From the NCBI RefSeq assembly GCF_023283535.1, contig NZ_JAKILT010000003.1:1-64000 (forward strand): DNA of 64,000 nucleotides. The letters are read 5' to 3'. The first letter of the stretch is position 1, and every line of letters starts with the position of its first letter. A program made the translations under genes and the position numbers. This document shows, piece by piece, positions 17,520-27,900 of this stretch. Source of the DNA: Shewanella sairae (GTDB taxonomy: Bacteria > Pseudomonadota > Gammaproteobacteria > Enterobacterales > Shewanellaceae). A model generated the notes under the pieces. That model saw only the letters and a list, made by a program, of their open reading frames with translations, ran no database searches and had not been told where the DNA came from.

Positions 17520-18899
17520 ATGTTAGATCCAAGCATCGAAAACACACAGACTCAGTCCATTAGCCGCACATTCTGGCGTTATACCTTGCCAGCCATTGCC
17601 GCTATGTTAGTTAACGGTTTATACCAAATCGTCGACGGCATTTTTATTGGGCATTACATAGGGTTTGAAGGACTAGCTGCAATCAATATGGCTTGGCCAG
17701 TGATCTACTTTATGGTGGGTTTTGGCATCATGGTGGGTATGGGCAGCGGTAGCTTATTATCGATTCAGCGAGGCAAAGGTGATACCCGCGCCGCGCCAAC
17801 CATTTTAACTAGCAGCTTAGTGATTATGCTGGGGTTAGCTGCCATATCGACTACGATTTTAATCGCTTGTAGCGATCTATTTCTTAAGGCTCAAGGTGGC
17901 GCTGGCAACACCTTGGTCATGGCGCAGGAGTATATTGGCGTATTCACCTGGGGCGCTGTAATTACCGTAGTAGCGTCAGCGATCCCTTTGCTGATCAGAA
18001 ATGATGAAAGCCCAAACATTGCCACTGGATTGATGGTGTTAGGCGCTGTGATCAATATTGCTCTCGACTATCTACTGATCGGCGTATTCAATTTTGGCTT
18101 ATTAGGTGCAGCAATGGCGACCATCAGTGCACAAGCTGTTGTGTGTATTCTTGGCCTTATCTATTTTTGCTCAGTTAGAAGCAGCATTAACTGGTCAGCA
18201 AAATTTAGCTGGTTTAACGCCTCTTTTGCCAAGCAAATCGTACTGCTGGGTTCTTCCAGCCTATTTATGTACTTGTACACTAGCTTTGTGTTTGCGCTAC
18301 ATAACCGCTTATTCACTGAGTATGGTACGCCGCTAACCGTTGGCGCATTTGCCATCGTCGGCTACTTGATGGTGTTGTACTATCTAGTGGCTGAAGGCAT
18401 TGCAGAGGGTATGCAGCCGCCAGTGAGTTACTACTATGGCGCTGAGCAGCATGAAAACATCAATAAGATGCTAAAACTGTCGGTAAAAGTAACCTTAATT
18501 GCCGGTACCAGCTGGGTGTTACTACTCAACCTATTACCTGAAACCATGGTTGGCTTGTTTAACAATGACGATCCATTGTTAATCGCAACTGCGATTGATG
18601 GCATTAAAATGCACCTGTTCGCCATGCCGCTAGATGGCTTTATCGCGCTATCCTCAATCTACTTTATGGCGACTAACCAAGGCGTTAAAGCACTCGTCAT
18701 CGCTTGTGGCAATATGCTGATCCAGCTGCCATTTTTAATGATATTACCTAAATTTTTGGGCGTGAATGGCGTGTGGATGGCGATGCCATTATCTAACATT
18801 GCTTTGTGTTTAATCGTGGTGCCTATGGTGTGGTTAGATATCCGCTCTCGCGCTAAGCGAGCGCATACTCTGCCGTTAAACCAAGCCGCTATCGCTTAA
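17520..18899 (+). CDS. MATE-family multidrug/Na+ efflux protein
   Basis: A 459-residue, 12-helix inner-membrane exporter of the MATE family, which couples drug or metabolite efflux to Na+ or H+ entry. Typical first-repeat sequence is YTLPAIAAMLVNGLYQIVDG, with GFEGLAAINMAWP and GMGSGSLLSIQRGKGD. The second half repeats the topology (IVGYLMVLYYLVAEGIAEG). The ATG at 17520 is preferred to TTG 17499. Divergent from the LysR gene, so probably induced by its ligand. Confidence 0.9.
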   Translation: MLDPSIENTQTQSISRTFWRYTLPAIAAMLVNGLYQIVDGIFIGHYIGFEGLAAINMAWPVIYFMVGFGIMVGMGSGSLLSIQRGKGDTRAAPTILTSSLVIMLGLAAISTTILIACSDLFLKAQGGAGNTLVMAQEYIGVFTWGAVITVVASAIPLLIRNDESPNIATGLMVLGAVINIALDYLLIGVFNFGLLGAAMATISAQAVVCILGLIYFCSVRSSINWSAKFSWFNASFAKQIVLLGSSSLFMYLYTSFVFALHNRLFTEYGTPLTVGAFAIVGYLMVLYYLVAEGIAEGMQPPVSYYYGAEQHENINKMLKLSVKVTLIAGTSWVLLLNLLPETMVGLFNNDDPLLIATAIDGIKMHLFAMPLDGFIALSSIYFMATNQGVKALVIACGNMLIQLPFLMILPKFLGVNGVWMAMPLSNIALCLIVVPMVWLDIRSRAKRAHTLPLNQAAIA

Positions 18900-18901
18900 T
18901 C

Positions 18902-19609
18902 TTAGGCTTTTCGATAGCGCTTAAGCAGTATTTGTACTCGCTCTACATACGCTTGAGTTTCTGGGTAGGGCGGGATGCCTTTAAACTGCTCTACCCTTGA
19001 TGCACCAGCGTTATAAGCTGCGCAAGCTAAAGCAATATCACCATCAAACCGATCCAGTAATTTGGCTAAATAACGGCTACCCGCAAGGATATTCTCTGCG
19101 GGATGAAAGGCGTTATTGACCCCGAGTTCTTTTGCTGTTGCCGGCATTAACTGCATCAAACCTTGTGCACCGACTTTTGATATTGCGGCTGGCTTAAACG
19201 CTGATTCCGCATGGATCACCGCACGAATAAGTGCAGGATCAAGTTGATAGCGTTGAGCGGCAGTGGCGATCTGCTGTTGATAAAGCGTGGTAAATAACGG
19301 TATTGAAGACCAATTAACATTGGACTTAGGTGAACAGGCATAGCAGTCAAACAGTAATACCTGATAATGACCCTGCTGTGGCGCTCTGTCGGAAAAAGCC
19401 AATCCACCATCTACTGTGCGGTAGTGGTAAACCCTATCACCCTGCTTAGCTTCTGGGGTTACATTAAGGCTTACTTTGCTTGCTTCAATAGCTTTACCTA
19501 AGACGCTTTTATTCGATGGCTTTGCCACAAAATGCGGTTTACTCGTCTCAGCTTGAGCTGTTGCAGCTAATAAATATATAAAAACTAACAAGCATCCTTG
19601 CTTCATCAT
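18902..19609 (-). CDS. Lytic transglycosylase (SLT domain)
   Basis: A 235-residue exported murein lytic transglycosylase. A signal peptide (MMKQGCLLVFIYLLAATAQA) is followed by a DUF4124-like segment (YHYRTVDGGLAFSDRAP) at ~60-78 and an SLT domain at ~120-225. The catalytic Glu is in VIHAESAFKP, then GAQGLMQLMPATA and ACAAYNAGASRVEQF, all classic family motifs. Its start overlaps the end of the DUF3137 gene by 4 bp, so it is last in the lemA-DUF3137-slt operon. Confidence 0.92.
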   Translation of the reverse strand: MMKQGCLLVFIYLLAATAQAETSKPHFVAKPSNKSVLGKAIEASKVSLNVTPEAKQGDRVYHYRTVDGGLAFSDRAPQQGHYQVLLFDCYACSPKSNVNWSSIPLFTTLYQQQIATAAQRYQLDPALIRAVIHAESAFKPAAISKVGAQGLMQLMPATAKELGVNNAFHPAENILAGSRYLAKLLDRFDGDIALACAAYNAGASRVEQFKGIPPYPETQAYVERVQILLKRYRKA

Positions 19610-20628
19610 AATCCGTTCGATTGCTCTAATTGCAGTACATCGACTATAGCAAACAGCTGCTTCATCTCTCGATTTATCTGGCTAAATTCATATTCAAAGG
19701 TCGCTGGTTTGAAAATTGATGCCATCTCAAAACGATCCTCTTTACTGCCGAGCATAATAAGCAATTTATTACGGTAAAAGGCGCATTGGATCTTATGACC
19801 AAAGCTGGCAGACAAGGCCTGTAAACGTTCCATAAAACTGACCGTCAGTAGGTAACGCGCCTCAATTTGGTCAGTGGAAAATACATCGAATTGTTTTTCA
19901 AAAATCGGATCTTCTAACTTAACCCGCTCTAGACCTTTGAAAGAATCAGATAAGAAGTTAACCAAGCCACCGCGGGTTTTAACCACCACAGTGTGGCCGC
20001 GAAAATCTTTATGGCTACTGAGCTCTATCATGACACCTTTAAACACACTAACAGTATCAGTCGATTTATCACGCTTTACTTGCTTGGTCAGGTGCAACTC
20101 GTTTAATGCAACCTCAATACCCTTGTAGGTGCCCTGCACATAATCAGCAAAGCTAGCATCCTCATAGTAAGGCAATAATTTTGAAGCCTTGAGTACTGAC
20201 AAACTCATTTTATGCTCGGCACTGAAAATGAAATCTTGGCCAAAATATTTAAAAATAAGTGGATAGATTTTGAGCTTTACATCTTTTTTATAATGCTTGA
20301 TTGGGTTGTACAGCCACCAGCCGAAAGGTAGAGCCAAAATAACAAGCCCGACTAGGTAAACCAATAACGGCTCTGATAAGCGCATATATGGCAAAATCAT
20401 AAAAGCTAAGACGGCAAGGGCTAAGTAGATAGCACTGCAAAGATATAAACGTTGACGGCAGGCTTTGAGGCTCGCTACCCGTGCATTTTCAAATTTGCTG
20501 GTTAGCGGCTGTAAATGCTGCAGATAATAAAGCTTAAATTGCTCTATTTCAGCAGGCTTAGCCACAAGACTATTGGTACTGCGAGCAGCCTTAATGGGCG
20601 CACCAAACAGGAAAGTGGCCAAATTCAT
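19606..20628 (-). CDS. DUF3137 membrane protein
   Basis: A 340-residue inner-membrane protein of the DUF3137 family, function unknown. Two adjacent transmembrane helices at ~65-110 (LYLCSAIYLALAVLAFMILP and LLVYLVGLVILALPFGWWLY) are followed by a soluble domain of ~220 residues. DUF3137 genes are commonly beside lemA, as here (75 bp downstream of lemA on the same strand). It overlaps the lytic transglycosylase gene, which suggests that the three products act together at the envelope. Confidence 0.82.
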   Translation of the reverse strand: MNLATFLFGAPIKAARSTNSLVAKPAEIEQFKLYYLQHLQPLTSKFENARVASLKACRQRLYLCSAIYLALAVLAFMILPYMRLSEPLLVYLVGLVILALPFGWWLYNPIKHYKKDVKLKIYPLIFKYFGQDFIFSAEHKMSLSVLKASKLLPYYEDASFADYVQGTYKGIEVALNELHLTKQVKRDKSTDTVSVFKGVMIELSSHKDFRGHTVVVKTRGGLVNFLSDSFKGLERVKLEDPIFEKQFDVFSTDQIEARYLLTVSFMERLQALSASFGHKIQCAFYRNKLLIMLGSKEDRFEMASIFKPATFEYEFSQINREMKQLFAIVDVLQLEQSNGL

Positions 20629-20703
20629 ATTATGCCTGCGCCTCCCTAATTATTGATACGTTATACCACTAAACCAGCACAGGAAAACCTGCGGTAAATA
20701 TCA

Positions 20704-21273
20704 TTACTTTAGGAAATCAGCCGCATCCACCGGCGTTTTAGCCGCTTCATCAGCCTCATAAAAAGGCATCACTTTAACGCTAGCCATAGACGCAATAATC
20801 GAGCCGGGAAAAATCTCCACTGCGGTATTTAACTCTGAAACAGCCGAGTTATAAAAACGACGAGCTGCAGCAAGCTGCGCTTCAACTTCGTTATAAGTTT
20901 GCATGGCTTGCAGCATGGTATTGTCAGATTTTAGCTCGGGGTAATTTTCAACGCTGACCATCAACTGCGACATTTTCTGGTTCATCTTTTCAGCGACTTG
21001 CAGGTGATTTTTAACTGACTCAGGATCAACGGCATCGTAGCCTTTGGTCGCCAACGCTCTTAATTCAGTGATTTCAGTCAGTAAGGATTTCTCATGATCC
21101 ATATACTTCTGCGCAATTTTGAGGATGTTCGGCACTAAGTTGGCGCGCTTTTTAAGTTGAACATCAATGCCAGACAGGGCTTCTCGACCAGTGTTACGTT
21201 TTTTGATTAAGCTGACATACCATAGGTAGCCCATAATCAAAGCTAAGCCTAATACCAACAATATCCCTTCCAT
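20704..21273 (-). CDS. lemA: LemA-family protein
   Basis: A 189-residue membrane-anchored protein with an N-terminal helix (MEGILLVLGLALIMGYLWYV) and a long helical bundle. The LemA pattern RANLVPNILKIAQKYMDHE, VENYPELKSDNTM and RRFYNSAVSELNTAVEIFPGSIIA is clear. LemA proteins have no settled biochemical role. It is first in the lemA-DUF3137-slt operon, reading leftward. Confidence 0.92.
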   Translation of the reverse strand: MEGILLVLGLALIMGYLWYVSLIKKRNTGREALSGIDVQLKKRANLVPNILKIAQKYMDHEKSLLTEITELRALATKGYDAVDPESVKNHLQVAEKMNQKMSQLMVSVENYPELKSDNTMLQAMQTYNEVEAQLAAARRFYNSAVSELNTAVEIFPGSIIASMASVKVMPFYEADEAAKTPVDAADFLK

Positions 21274-21800
21274 TTATACGTCCTATTTTATTCTTTTTTA
21301 TTGTAATGGCGTCGCCCTCATCAGCATGGAAAAGACTAAAGCGATAAAAATACCTTGTACATTTATAACCCATACAACGCCTGATTATAAGGGGACACCT
21401 GACTTTACGACGATATAGTACAAGAGGCTATCTATGTTACTTTTTAACCACCTCGGCAATAAACCTAACTAAAAACAACTAAAAATGCCTTAGTAAAACT
21501 CTAGCTAATCAAACTTAACCCATTAATTGGTGTTAACAAGTTGAAAGTAGGACACCATGCAGGTTATTTATACACACTAAGATTAAATAAACTTTAAAAT
21601 CAATAACTAAAATAAAAAACAATAAGGTGTTTTTTAAGCACTTATAATCCTAACACGCTGAAAAGCCGACATTACCCTACTAAAAACTTAAACTAAATGG
21701 CACTTTTATTTAACTTTACGCTTACTTTACCATTTAACTAAGTTTCCATCTTACTAATACAAGCTATTGATTAGTCTTAATAAATACCATAGTTCGTTTA
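21274..21800. other. AT-rich gap between lemA and the small RNA units
   Basis: About 530 bp, strongly AT-rich, with no open frame, repeat or terminator I can support. It must contain the lemA promoter near 21274-21400. Confidence 0.5.
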
Positions 21801-21839
21801 TTCAGTTTTAGTACAGCTACATAGGTCTATATTGGTATC

Positions 21840-21902
21840 ACTCCTTCAGGACAGTAGATTAAAAGATCCCCTTCGGACTCACACTATGTGGGTCTTTTTT
21901 TT
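21840..21902 (+). ncRNA. Candidate small RNA A of a three-copy tandem family
   Basis: The -10 hexamer TATATT at 21828-21833 is preceded by CAGTTTTAGTACAG, matching the two sister units. The transcript would run from about 21840 to a terminator with stem GACTCAC (21876-21882)/GTGGGTC (21888-21894) and a run of eight T. This is the most divergent copy. It shares GATCCCCTTCGGACTCA with the AATCCCTTTTGGACTCA of units B and C. No open frame or start codon with a ribosome-binding site lies within it. Confidence 0.55.
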
Positions 21903-21998
21903 ACCCAAAAATCACAATTAGACGAAAACTGATAAGCGTTAATTAATAGCGGTTTGCGATTCAGCTTTGATACAGCAAGCACTGGTTATAGTGATCTC

Positions 21999-22059
21999 AA
22001 TCCCAACGGAAGTATCTAATCATCCCTTTTGGACTCATCCCATATGAGTCCATTTTTTT
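21999..22059 (+). ncRNA. Candidate small RNA B of a three-copy tandem family
   Basis: TATAGT at 21987-21992 follows CAGCTTTGATACAGCA (16 bp between a CTTTGA -35-like element and the -10). The predicted ~60-nt transcript ends in stem GGACTCAT (22031-22038)/ATGAGTCC (22044-22051) and seven T. It contains AGTATCTAATCA and a C/U-rich TCCCTTTTGG segment, which is shared with unit C and would be single-stranded just before the terminator. Confidence 0.6.
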
Positions 22060-22157
22060 GCCTAAATTTCACTAGAAAAAATAAGATTAATAACTGTTAA
22101 TAAAAGATTTTTGTACCATTCAGCTCCGATACAGCAGCCATTCGCTATAGTGACTGC

Positions 22158-22219
22158 AATTCCAACCGAAGTATCTAATCAATCCCTTTTGGACTCATCC
22201 TATATGAGTCCATTTTTTT
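22158..22219 (+). ncRNA. Candidate small RNA C of a three-copy tandem family
   Basis: TATAGT at 22146-22151 follows CAGCTCCGATACAGCA. The predicted ~62-nt transcript ends in stem GGACTCAT (22191-22198)/ATGAGTCC (22204-22211) and seven T. The -10 elements of A, B and C are at 21828, 21987 and 22146, exactly 159 bp apart. B and C are near-identical from AGTATCTAATCA through the terminator. The next gene (AbgT transporter) begins 228 bp later. Confidence 0.6.
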
Positions 22220-22446
22220 GCCTCAAAATACGGCACAAACCAGTCTAAAACCTTGCTAAAAACCACATCCTAGCTCGACTTCTATGTTTTTGTTACCACT
22301 GCTAAATAGCCCGATTTAAGGTTTAATTAATTTTATTTATCCATCATGCCACATTGGCTTAACAAGAAGCGCTTATTAGTAGCTACTCTCGCCGCACATA
22401 AGTAGAATAAAAATAACAAAATAATAATTATTAAAGGAAGACCTTT

Positions 22447-24066
22447 ATGAGCTCCAATAATGGTGGCAGCCTGCCTTTGCCAGGTGATGTCCCTTCCGAT
22501 CCCAATAATCAGCCTAGTGGCTGGTTTGTCCGCTTCCTTAACGTAGTTGAACGCCTAGGTAACTTGCTACCTCACCCTATTACGCTTTTTGCCATGTTCT
22601 GCGCTGCAGTTGTAGTGATTAGCGGAATCGCTGGTTACTTTGAATTAACCGTTGTCGATCCACGCCCAGAAGGTGCATCAGGTCGCAGTGCCGATGGGTT
22701 AATTCATGTAGTCAGCTTAATGAATGCCGAAGGCCTTAGAATGATAGTCTCCAACTTGGTGACTAACTTTACCGGCTTTACCCCTCTAGGCACCGTGCTT
22801 GTAGCATTATTGGGTGTAGGTATTGCCGACCGTTCAGGCTTATTATCTGCCGCGATGCGTTTACTGGTTATGGGCGCATCTAAGCGCTTAGTTACAATGA
22901 CCTTAGTCTTTTCCGGTATCGTTTCAAACACCGCATCTGAACTTGGCTATGTAGTACTCATCCCAATGGCCGCGATGATCTTCCACTCGTTAGGACGTCA
23001 TCCTCTCGCCGGTCTTGCGGCGGCATTTGCTGGTGTATCTGGCGGTTACAGCGCCAACTTATTGCTTGGCACAGTGGACCCTCTGCTTTCAGGGATCACC
23101 GAAGCTGCAGCGCAAATGATCGATCCTGACTACCTAGTTGGCCCAGAAGTAAACTGGTACTTCATGTTTGTCTCTACCTTCTTGATCACCTTCTTAGGTG
23201 CATTCGTTACTGAGAAAATTGTTGAGCCAAAGCTAGGCAAATATGATGCTAGCGAAGCTGCAATTGATCTTAGCGAACAGAAGATGGATACCGTTAGTGC
23301 CCTTGAGAAAAAGGGACTAAAAATCGCCGGCCTTGCGGTATTAGTGATGTCTGCACTACTGGCGTTAACCATTATTCCTGAAGGCGCTCCGCTTAGAAAC
23401 CAAGAGACCGGCTTAGTCGCTGGCTCGCCATTTCTAAAAGGAATTGTGGCATTCATTTTTGTGTGTTTTGCTATTCCTGGTCTGGTTTATGGCCGTGTAG
23501 TGGGCAGCATGAAGCGCGATATTGATGTCATTAACGCCATGTCTAGCAGCATGAGCAGCATGGGCATGTACATTGTTTTAGTGTTCTTTGCTTCGCAGTT
23601 TGTGGCTTTCTTTAAATGGACAAACTTAGGTGCTGTGCTAGCTGTATCTGGCGCTGATGCACTCAATGCCATTGGTTTAACCGGTCCGCTAGTATTTGTG
23701 CTGTTTATTATGATGTGTGGCTTTATCAACTTAATGTTAGGTAGTGCTTCTGCCCAGTGGGCGGTAACAGCACCTATCTTCGTACCTATGTTGATGCTAG
23801 TGGGTTACGCACCAGAAACTATTCAGGCGGCTTACCGAATCGGTGACTCGGTGACTAACCTCATTACGCCGATGATGAGTTACTTTGGTCTCATTTTGGC
23901 TGTTGCTTCGCAGTACAAAAAGAACCTAGGTATTGGTACGCTAGTTGCCACCATGCTGCCTTATTCAATCGTATTCTTCATCGGTTGGACCTGTTTCTTC
24001 TTTATCTGGGTATTCGTGATTGGTCTACCTGTTGGGCCTGGTGCGGCGACGTATTACACGCCTTAA
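22447..24066 (+). CDS. AbgT-family transporter
   Basis: A 539-residue inner-membrane transporter of the AbgT family. E. coli AbgT imports p-aminobenzoyl-glutamate; other members export sulfonamides. The family start GWFVRFLNVVERLGNLLPHP is present, followed by GIADRSGLLSAAMRL, SNTASELGYVVLIPM and ~11-12 hydrophobic helices. GSASAQWAVTAPIFVPMLM and RIGDSVTNLITPMM are the conserved second-half motifs. AAGGAAG stands 7 bp before the ATG. It is a single-gene unit with a terminator after it and the three candidate small RNAs in front. The substrate is not shown by the sequence. Confidence 0.92.
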   Translation: MSSNNGGSLPLPGDVPSDPNNQPSGWFVRFLNVVERLGNLLPHPITLFAMFCAAVVVISGIAGYFELTVVDPRPEGASGRSADGLIHVVSLMNAEGLRMIVSNLVTNFTGFTPLGTVLVALLGVGIADRSGLLSAAMRLLVMGASKRLVTMTLVFSGIVSNTASELGYVVLIPMAAMIFHSLGRHPLAGLAAAFAGVSGGYSANLLLGTVDPLLSGITEAAAQMIDPDYLVGPEVNWYFMFVSTFLITFLGAFVTEKIVEPKLGKYDASEAAIDLSEQKMDTVSALEKKGLKIAGLAVLVMSALLALTIIPEGAPLRNQETGLVAGSPFLKGIVAFIFVCFAIPGLVYGRVVGSMKRDIDVINAMSSSMSSMGMYIVLVFFASQFVAFFKWTNLGAVLAVSGADALNAIGLTGPLVFVLFIMMCGFINLMLGSASAQWAVTAPIFVPMLMLVGYAPETIQAAYRIGDSVTNLITPMMSYFGLILAVASQYKKNLGIGTLVATMLPYSIVFFIGWTCFFFIWVFVIGLPVGPGAATYYTP

Positions 24067-24088
24067 CGGTTACCCGTTATTTAAGATA

Positions 24089-24123
24089 AAAAAGGCTTAG
24101 CGATTTATTTGCTAAGCCTTTTT
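24089..24123. terminator. Intrinsic terminator after the AbgT gene
   Basis: AAAAAGGCTTAGC (24089-24101) pairs with GCTAAGCCTTTTT (24111-24123) over a 9-nt loop. It ends the AbgT transcript and could act in both directions. Confidence 0.88.
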
Positions 24124-24228
24124 TGGTTTTGCTTCACAGCCGCTCAACTCTTTACAGACTATAATAAGTAAAATCCACACTGAACTAATAGCAGTCAAAG
24201 CTATTACCTGCAGAACAAGTCCTCGCTT

Positions 24229-24786
24229 ATGAAACTATTTATCGCTTCTGATTTACACGGCAGTTTGCCAGCAACCCAAGCCATGTTAGCTCGCTTTGAA
24301 GCGTCCAACGCTGACCACCTTATTCTGTTAGGTGACTTACTTAATCATGGGCCGCGTAACGCCATTCCTGACGGTTATAATCCAGTTGCAACCGCTGAAG
24401 CACTTAATACTTATAGCAACAAGGTTATTGCAGTGCGTGGCAACTGCGATAGCGAAGTAGACCAAGCCTTGTTGCAGTTTCCCATCACTGCTAGCTACGC
24501 TCATGTGCTGCTACCACAGATGCGTTTATTGTTAACCCATGGCCATATTTATAACCCAGATAACCTACCACCACTGCAAAGCGGTGACGCCTTACTCTAT
24601 GGTCATAGCCATATTGCAGTGGCTGAATATCGTGATGATATTTTGCTGTTTAACCCCGGCTCAACCACGATTCCACGTAACGATGGCCGTTCCTCATACG
24701 GTTTGATTACTGCCACAGAATGTCAGGTTCGCACTTTAGATAACAACGAGCTATTAGTTAGCTGTCCGATACGTCATAAGCTTTGA
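24229..24786 (+). CDS. yfcE: YfcE-type metallophosphodiesterase
   Basis: A 185-residue calcineurin-like phosphoesterase. The metal-binding motifs are in order: SDLHGS (residues 8-13), GDLLNHGP (~36-43), RGNCDSE (~80-86), THGH (~107) and YGHSHIA (~128-134). YfcE in E. coli hydrolyses phosphodiester model substrates and is manganese-dependent; its natural substrate is unknown. Length matches. It is a monocistronic gene that ends at a bidirectional terminator. Confidence 0.92.
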   Translation: MKLFIASDLHGSLPATQAMLARFEASNADHLILLGDLLNHGPRNAIPDGYNPVATAEALNTYSNKVIAVRGNCDSEVDQALLQFPITASYAHVLLPQMRLLLTHGHIYNPDNLPPLQSGDALLYGHSHIAVAEYRDDILLFNPGSTTIPRNDGRSSYGLITATECQVRTLDNNELLVSCPIRHKL

Positions 24787-24853
24787 AAAGCTGAGGCTGA
24801 AAAATAAGTTATCTGTTTTAGTAGATGCGCTGCTTCTTCCTATCTTTAATACC

Positions 24854-24881
24854 AAAAAGCCCAGCATTTGCTGGGCTTTTT
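24854..24881. terminator. Bidirectional terminator between yfcE and the RND operon
   Basis: AAAAAGCCCAGCA (24854-24866) pairs with TGCTGGGCTTTTT (24869-24881) over a 2-nt loop. It serves yfcE on the plus strand and the efflux operon on the minus strand. Confidence 0.88.
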
Positions 24882-24908
24882 AATGTTTAGCGCATTAGCG
24901 ATACAAGA

Positions 24909-27900
24909 TTACTTATTCGCTTTTGCTGCTTTCGCTTCTGCCTTAGCTGCTTTCGCTGCATCTCGCTCGCGCTTACTGAACATACGCTCAACAATCACGA
25001 AGAAGATTGGGATAAAGAAGATCCCCATAAAGGTCGAGCTCATCATACCGCCAAGTACCGCAGTACCGATGGCATTCTGGCTACCAGAACCTACACCGCT
25101 ACTGATAGCAAGTGGCACAACACCTAGACCAAATGCTAACGACGTCATCAGAATTGGACGTAAACGCACTCGAACCGCGTGTAGAGTCGCTTCAACTAGA
25201 CCAGCACCTTTCTCATAGAACTCTTTAGCGAATTCCACAATCAAGATGGCGTTCTTGGTTGCCAGACCCACAGTAGTTAGTAGACCTACTTGGAAGAATA
25301 CGTCGTTTGGTAAACCACGACCATTCATCGCAATCAAGGCACCAATAATACCCAGAGGTACAACAAGTACTACCGCAAATGGTACCGACCAGCTCTCGTA
25401 AAGTGCAGCTAGTACAAGGAATACCACCACAATCGACAAGGCATACAACATTGGCGCTTGGTTACCTGATAAACGTTCTTCATAAGAAAGACCGTTCCAC
25501 TCGATACCAAATCCTGGTGGTAACTTCTTAGCCATAGCTTCGATGTCATCCATTGCTGCACCTGTACTGTAACCCGGTGCCGTACCGCCTTGAATGTTCA
25601 TCGCTGGTAAACCACCGAAACGTTCTAGACGTGGAGAACCATATTGCCAGCTACCCGAAGCGAATGCCGAGAAAGGTACCATTTCACCTTTATCGTTACG
25701 TACATACCAAGAGTCTAAATCTTCTGGTTGCATACGATATTCGGCTTCACCTTGCACGTAAACTTTCTTCACACGACCACGGTCGATAAAGTCGTTGACG
25801 TAATTACCACCCCACGCAGTACCAAGTACGCTGTTTACTGAATCAATATCAATACCTAATGCACGTAATTTACCGTGATCGATATGAACTTGATAAAGTG
25901 GCGCATCTTCCTGACCGTTAGGACGTACGCCCACTAGGTTCGGATTCTGCGCTGCCATACCGAGTAACATGTTACGCGCTTCAACTAGCTTTTCATGGCC
26001 TTGACCATTCTTGTCCTGCAAGTAGAAGTCGAAACCGTTAGCCGTACCTAACTCAATTACCGCTGGCGGAACAAAGGCGAATACAAAGGCTTCTTTCATC
26101 CCCATAAACATGCCCATGGCGCGGTTAGCAACTGACTGTACGTCTTGACCTGGTTCACTACGCTCTGCCCAGTCTTTAAGACCAACGAACGCAATACCCA
26201 TGTTTTGACCGTTACCCGCGAAACTAAAGCCCGATACGCTAAATACTGATTTAACGTTGTCGCCTTCTTCATTCAGGTAGAAATCAGTCACACGTTCAAG
26301 CACAGCCTTAGTTTCTTGTTGTGTTGAGTTCACAGGCAAAATCGCCTGTGTGAACAAGATCCCTTGGTCTTCGTCCGGTAAGAATGCTGTAGGCATACGC
26401 ATGAAGATCCAACCCACTGCAACCGTGATTGCTAGGTAAACCATCATAGTACGGCCAGTGCGCTTAATCATTGCCGCAACGCTAGCTTCGTAACGTGATG
26501 TTAATGCATCAAACTTGCGGTTAAACCAACCAAAGAAACCGGTTTTTGCATGACTTTCACCTTTGCCAATCGGCTTAAGCATGGTCGCACAAAGTGCTGG
26601 AGTTAGAATAATCGCCACCATTACAGATAGTGCCATTGCAGACACAATCGTAATCGAGAACTGACGATAAATAACACCAGTTGAACCAGACATAAATGCC
26701 ATTGGAACGAATACCGCAGACAGCGTTAAACCAATACCCACTAGTGCGCCAGTGATTTGGTCCATCGATTTCTTGGTCGCCTCAATCGGACTGAGGCCTT
26801 CCTCCTGCATCACACGTTCAACGTTCTCCACCACAACAATCGCGTCATCTACCAGAAGACCAATTGCCAGTACCATAGCAAACATGGTTAAGGTGTTAAT
26901 CGAGAAGCCTGCTGCTGCCAAAATCGCAAAAGTACCAAGCAATACTACTGGTACCGCAATTGTTGGAATTAGCGTTGCACGGAAGTTCTGCAAGAACAGG
27001 TACATGATCAAGAATACTAAAACAACAGCTTCAAGCAGCGTATGCACAACGCCTTCAATTGATTTCTCAACGAATGGAGTTGTATCGTACGGATAAACCA
27101 CTTCCATCCCATCAGGGAAGAATGGCTTCATCTCATTGATTTTTGCTCGCACGCCTTCAGCAGTTGCCAATGCGTTAGCACCGGTTGCTAGCTGAATACC
27201 AATACCCGCAGCAGGCTTGCCGTTATAGAACGACTCAACCGCATAGCTTTCAGCACCCAGCTCAACGCGCGCCACATCTTCTAGGAATACTTTCGCCCCT
27301 GAAGTGTCGGCTTTAATGATAATCTTTTTAAACTGCTCGGCGTTTTGCAGACGGCTTTGTGCCGATACTGTTGCGTTTAGCTCTTGACCTGCTAGTGATG
27401 GCGCGCCACCTAACTGACCTGCTGATACCTGGGCATTCTGCTCTCTAATTGAAGAGATAATGTCTTGGCTTGTCAGGTTATATTGAGTCAGTTTCAGAGG
27501 GTCTAGCCATATACGCATCGCATATTGCGCACCGAATAGCTCGATAGTACCTACACCAGGAACACGACTTAGCGGATCCTGAATGTTTGAACCAACGTAA
27601 TCGGCAATATCGTTTTTATCCAGTAAACCATCTTGTGATACGAAAGCCGCTACCATCAAGAAACCGGCACTCGATTTACTTACGTTAACACCTTGTGCCT
27701 GAACCTCTTGCGGTAACAGTGGCATTGCAAGCTGTAGCTTGTTTTGCACCTGTACCTGCGCGATATCAGGATCGGCTTCAGCATTAAACGTTAAGGTAAT
27801 TTGCGCATTACCAAAGCTATCACTGGTCGATGTAATGTAGCGAAGGTGGTCAATACCTGTCATTCGCTGCTCAATAACCTGAGTTACTGAGTCTTCCATC

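Noticed and set aside
21801-22225. CRISPR array
   Set aside because: Three long units with promoter and terminator signatures at 159-bp spacing; no short repeats with variable spacers.
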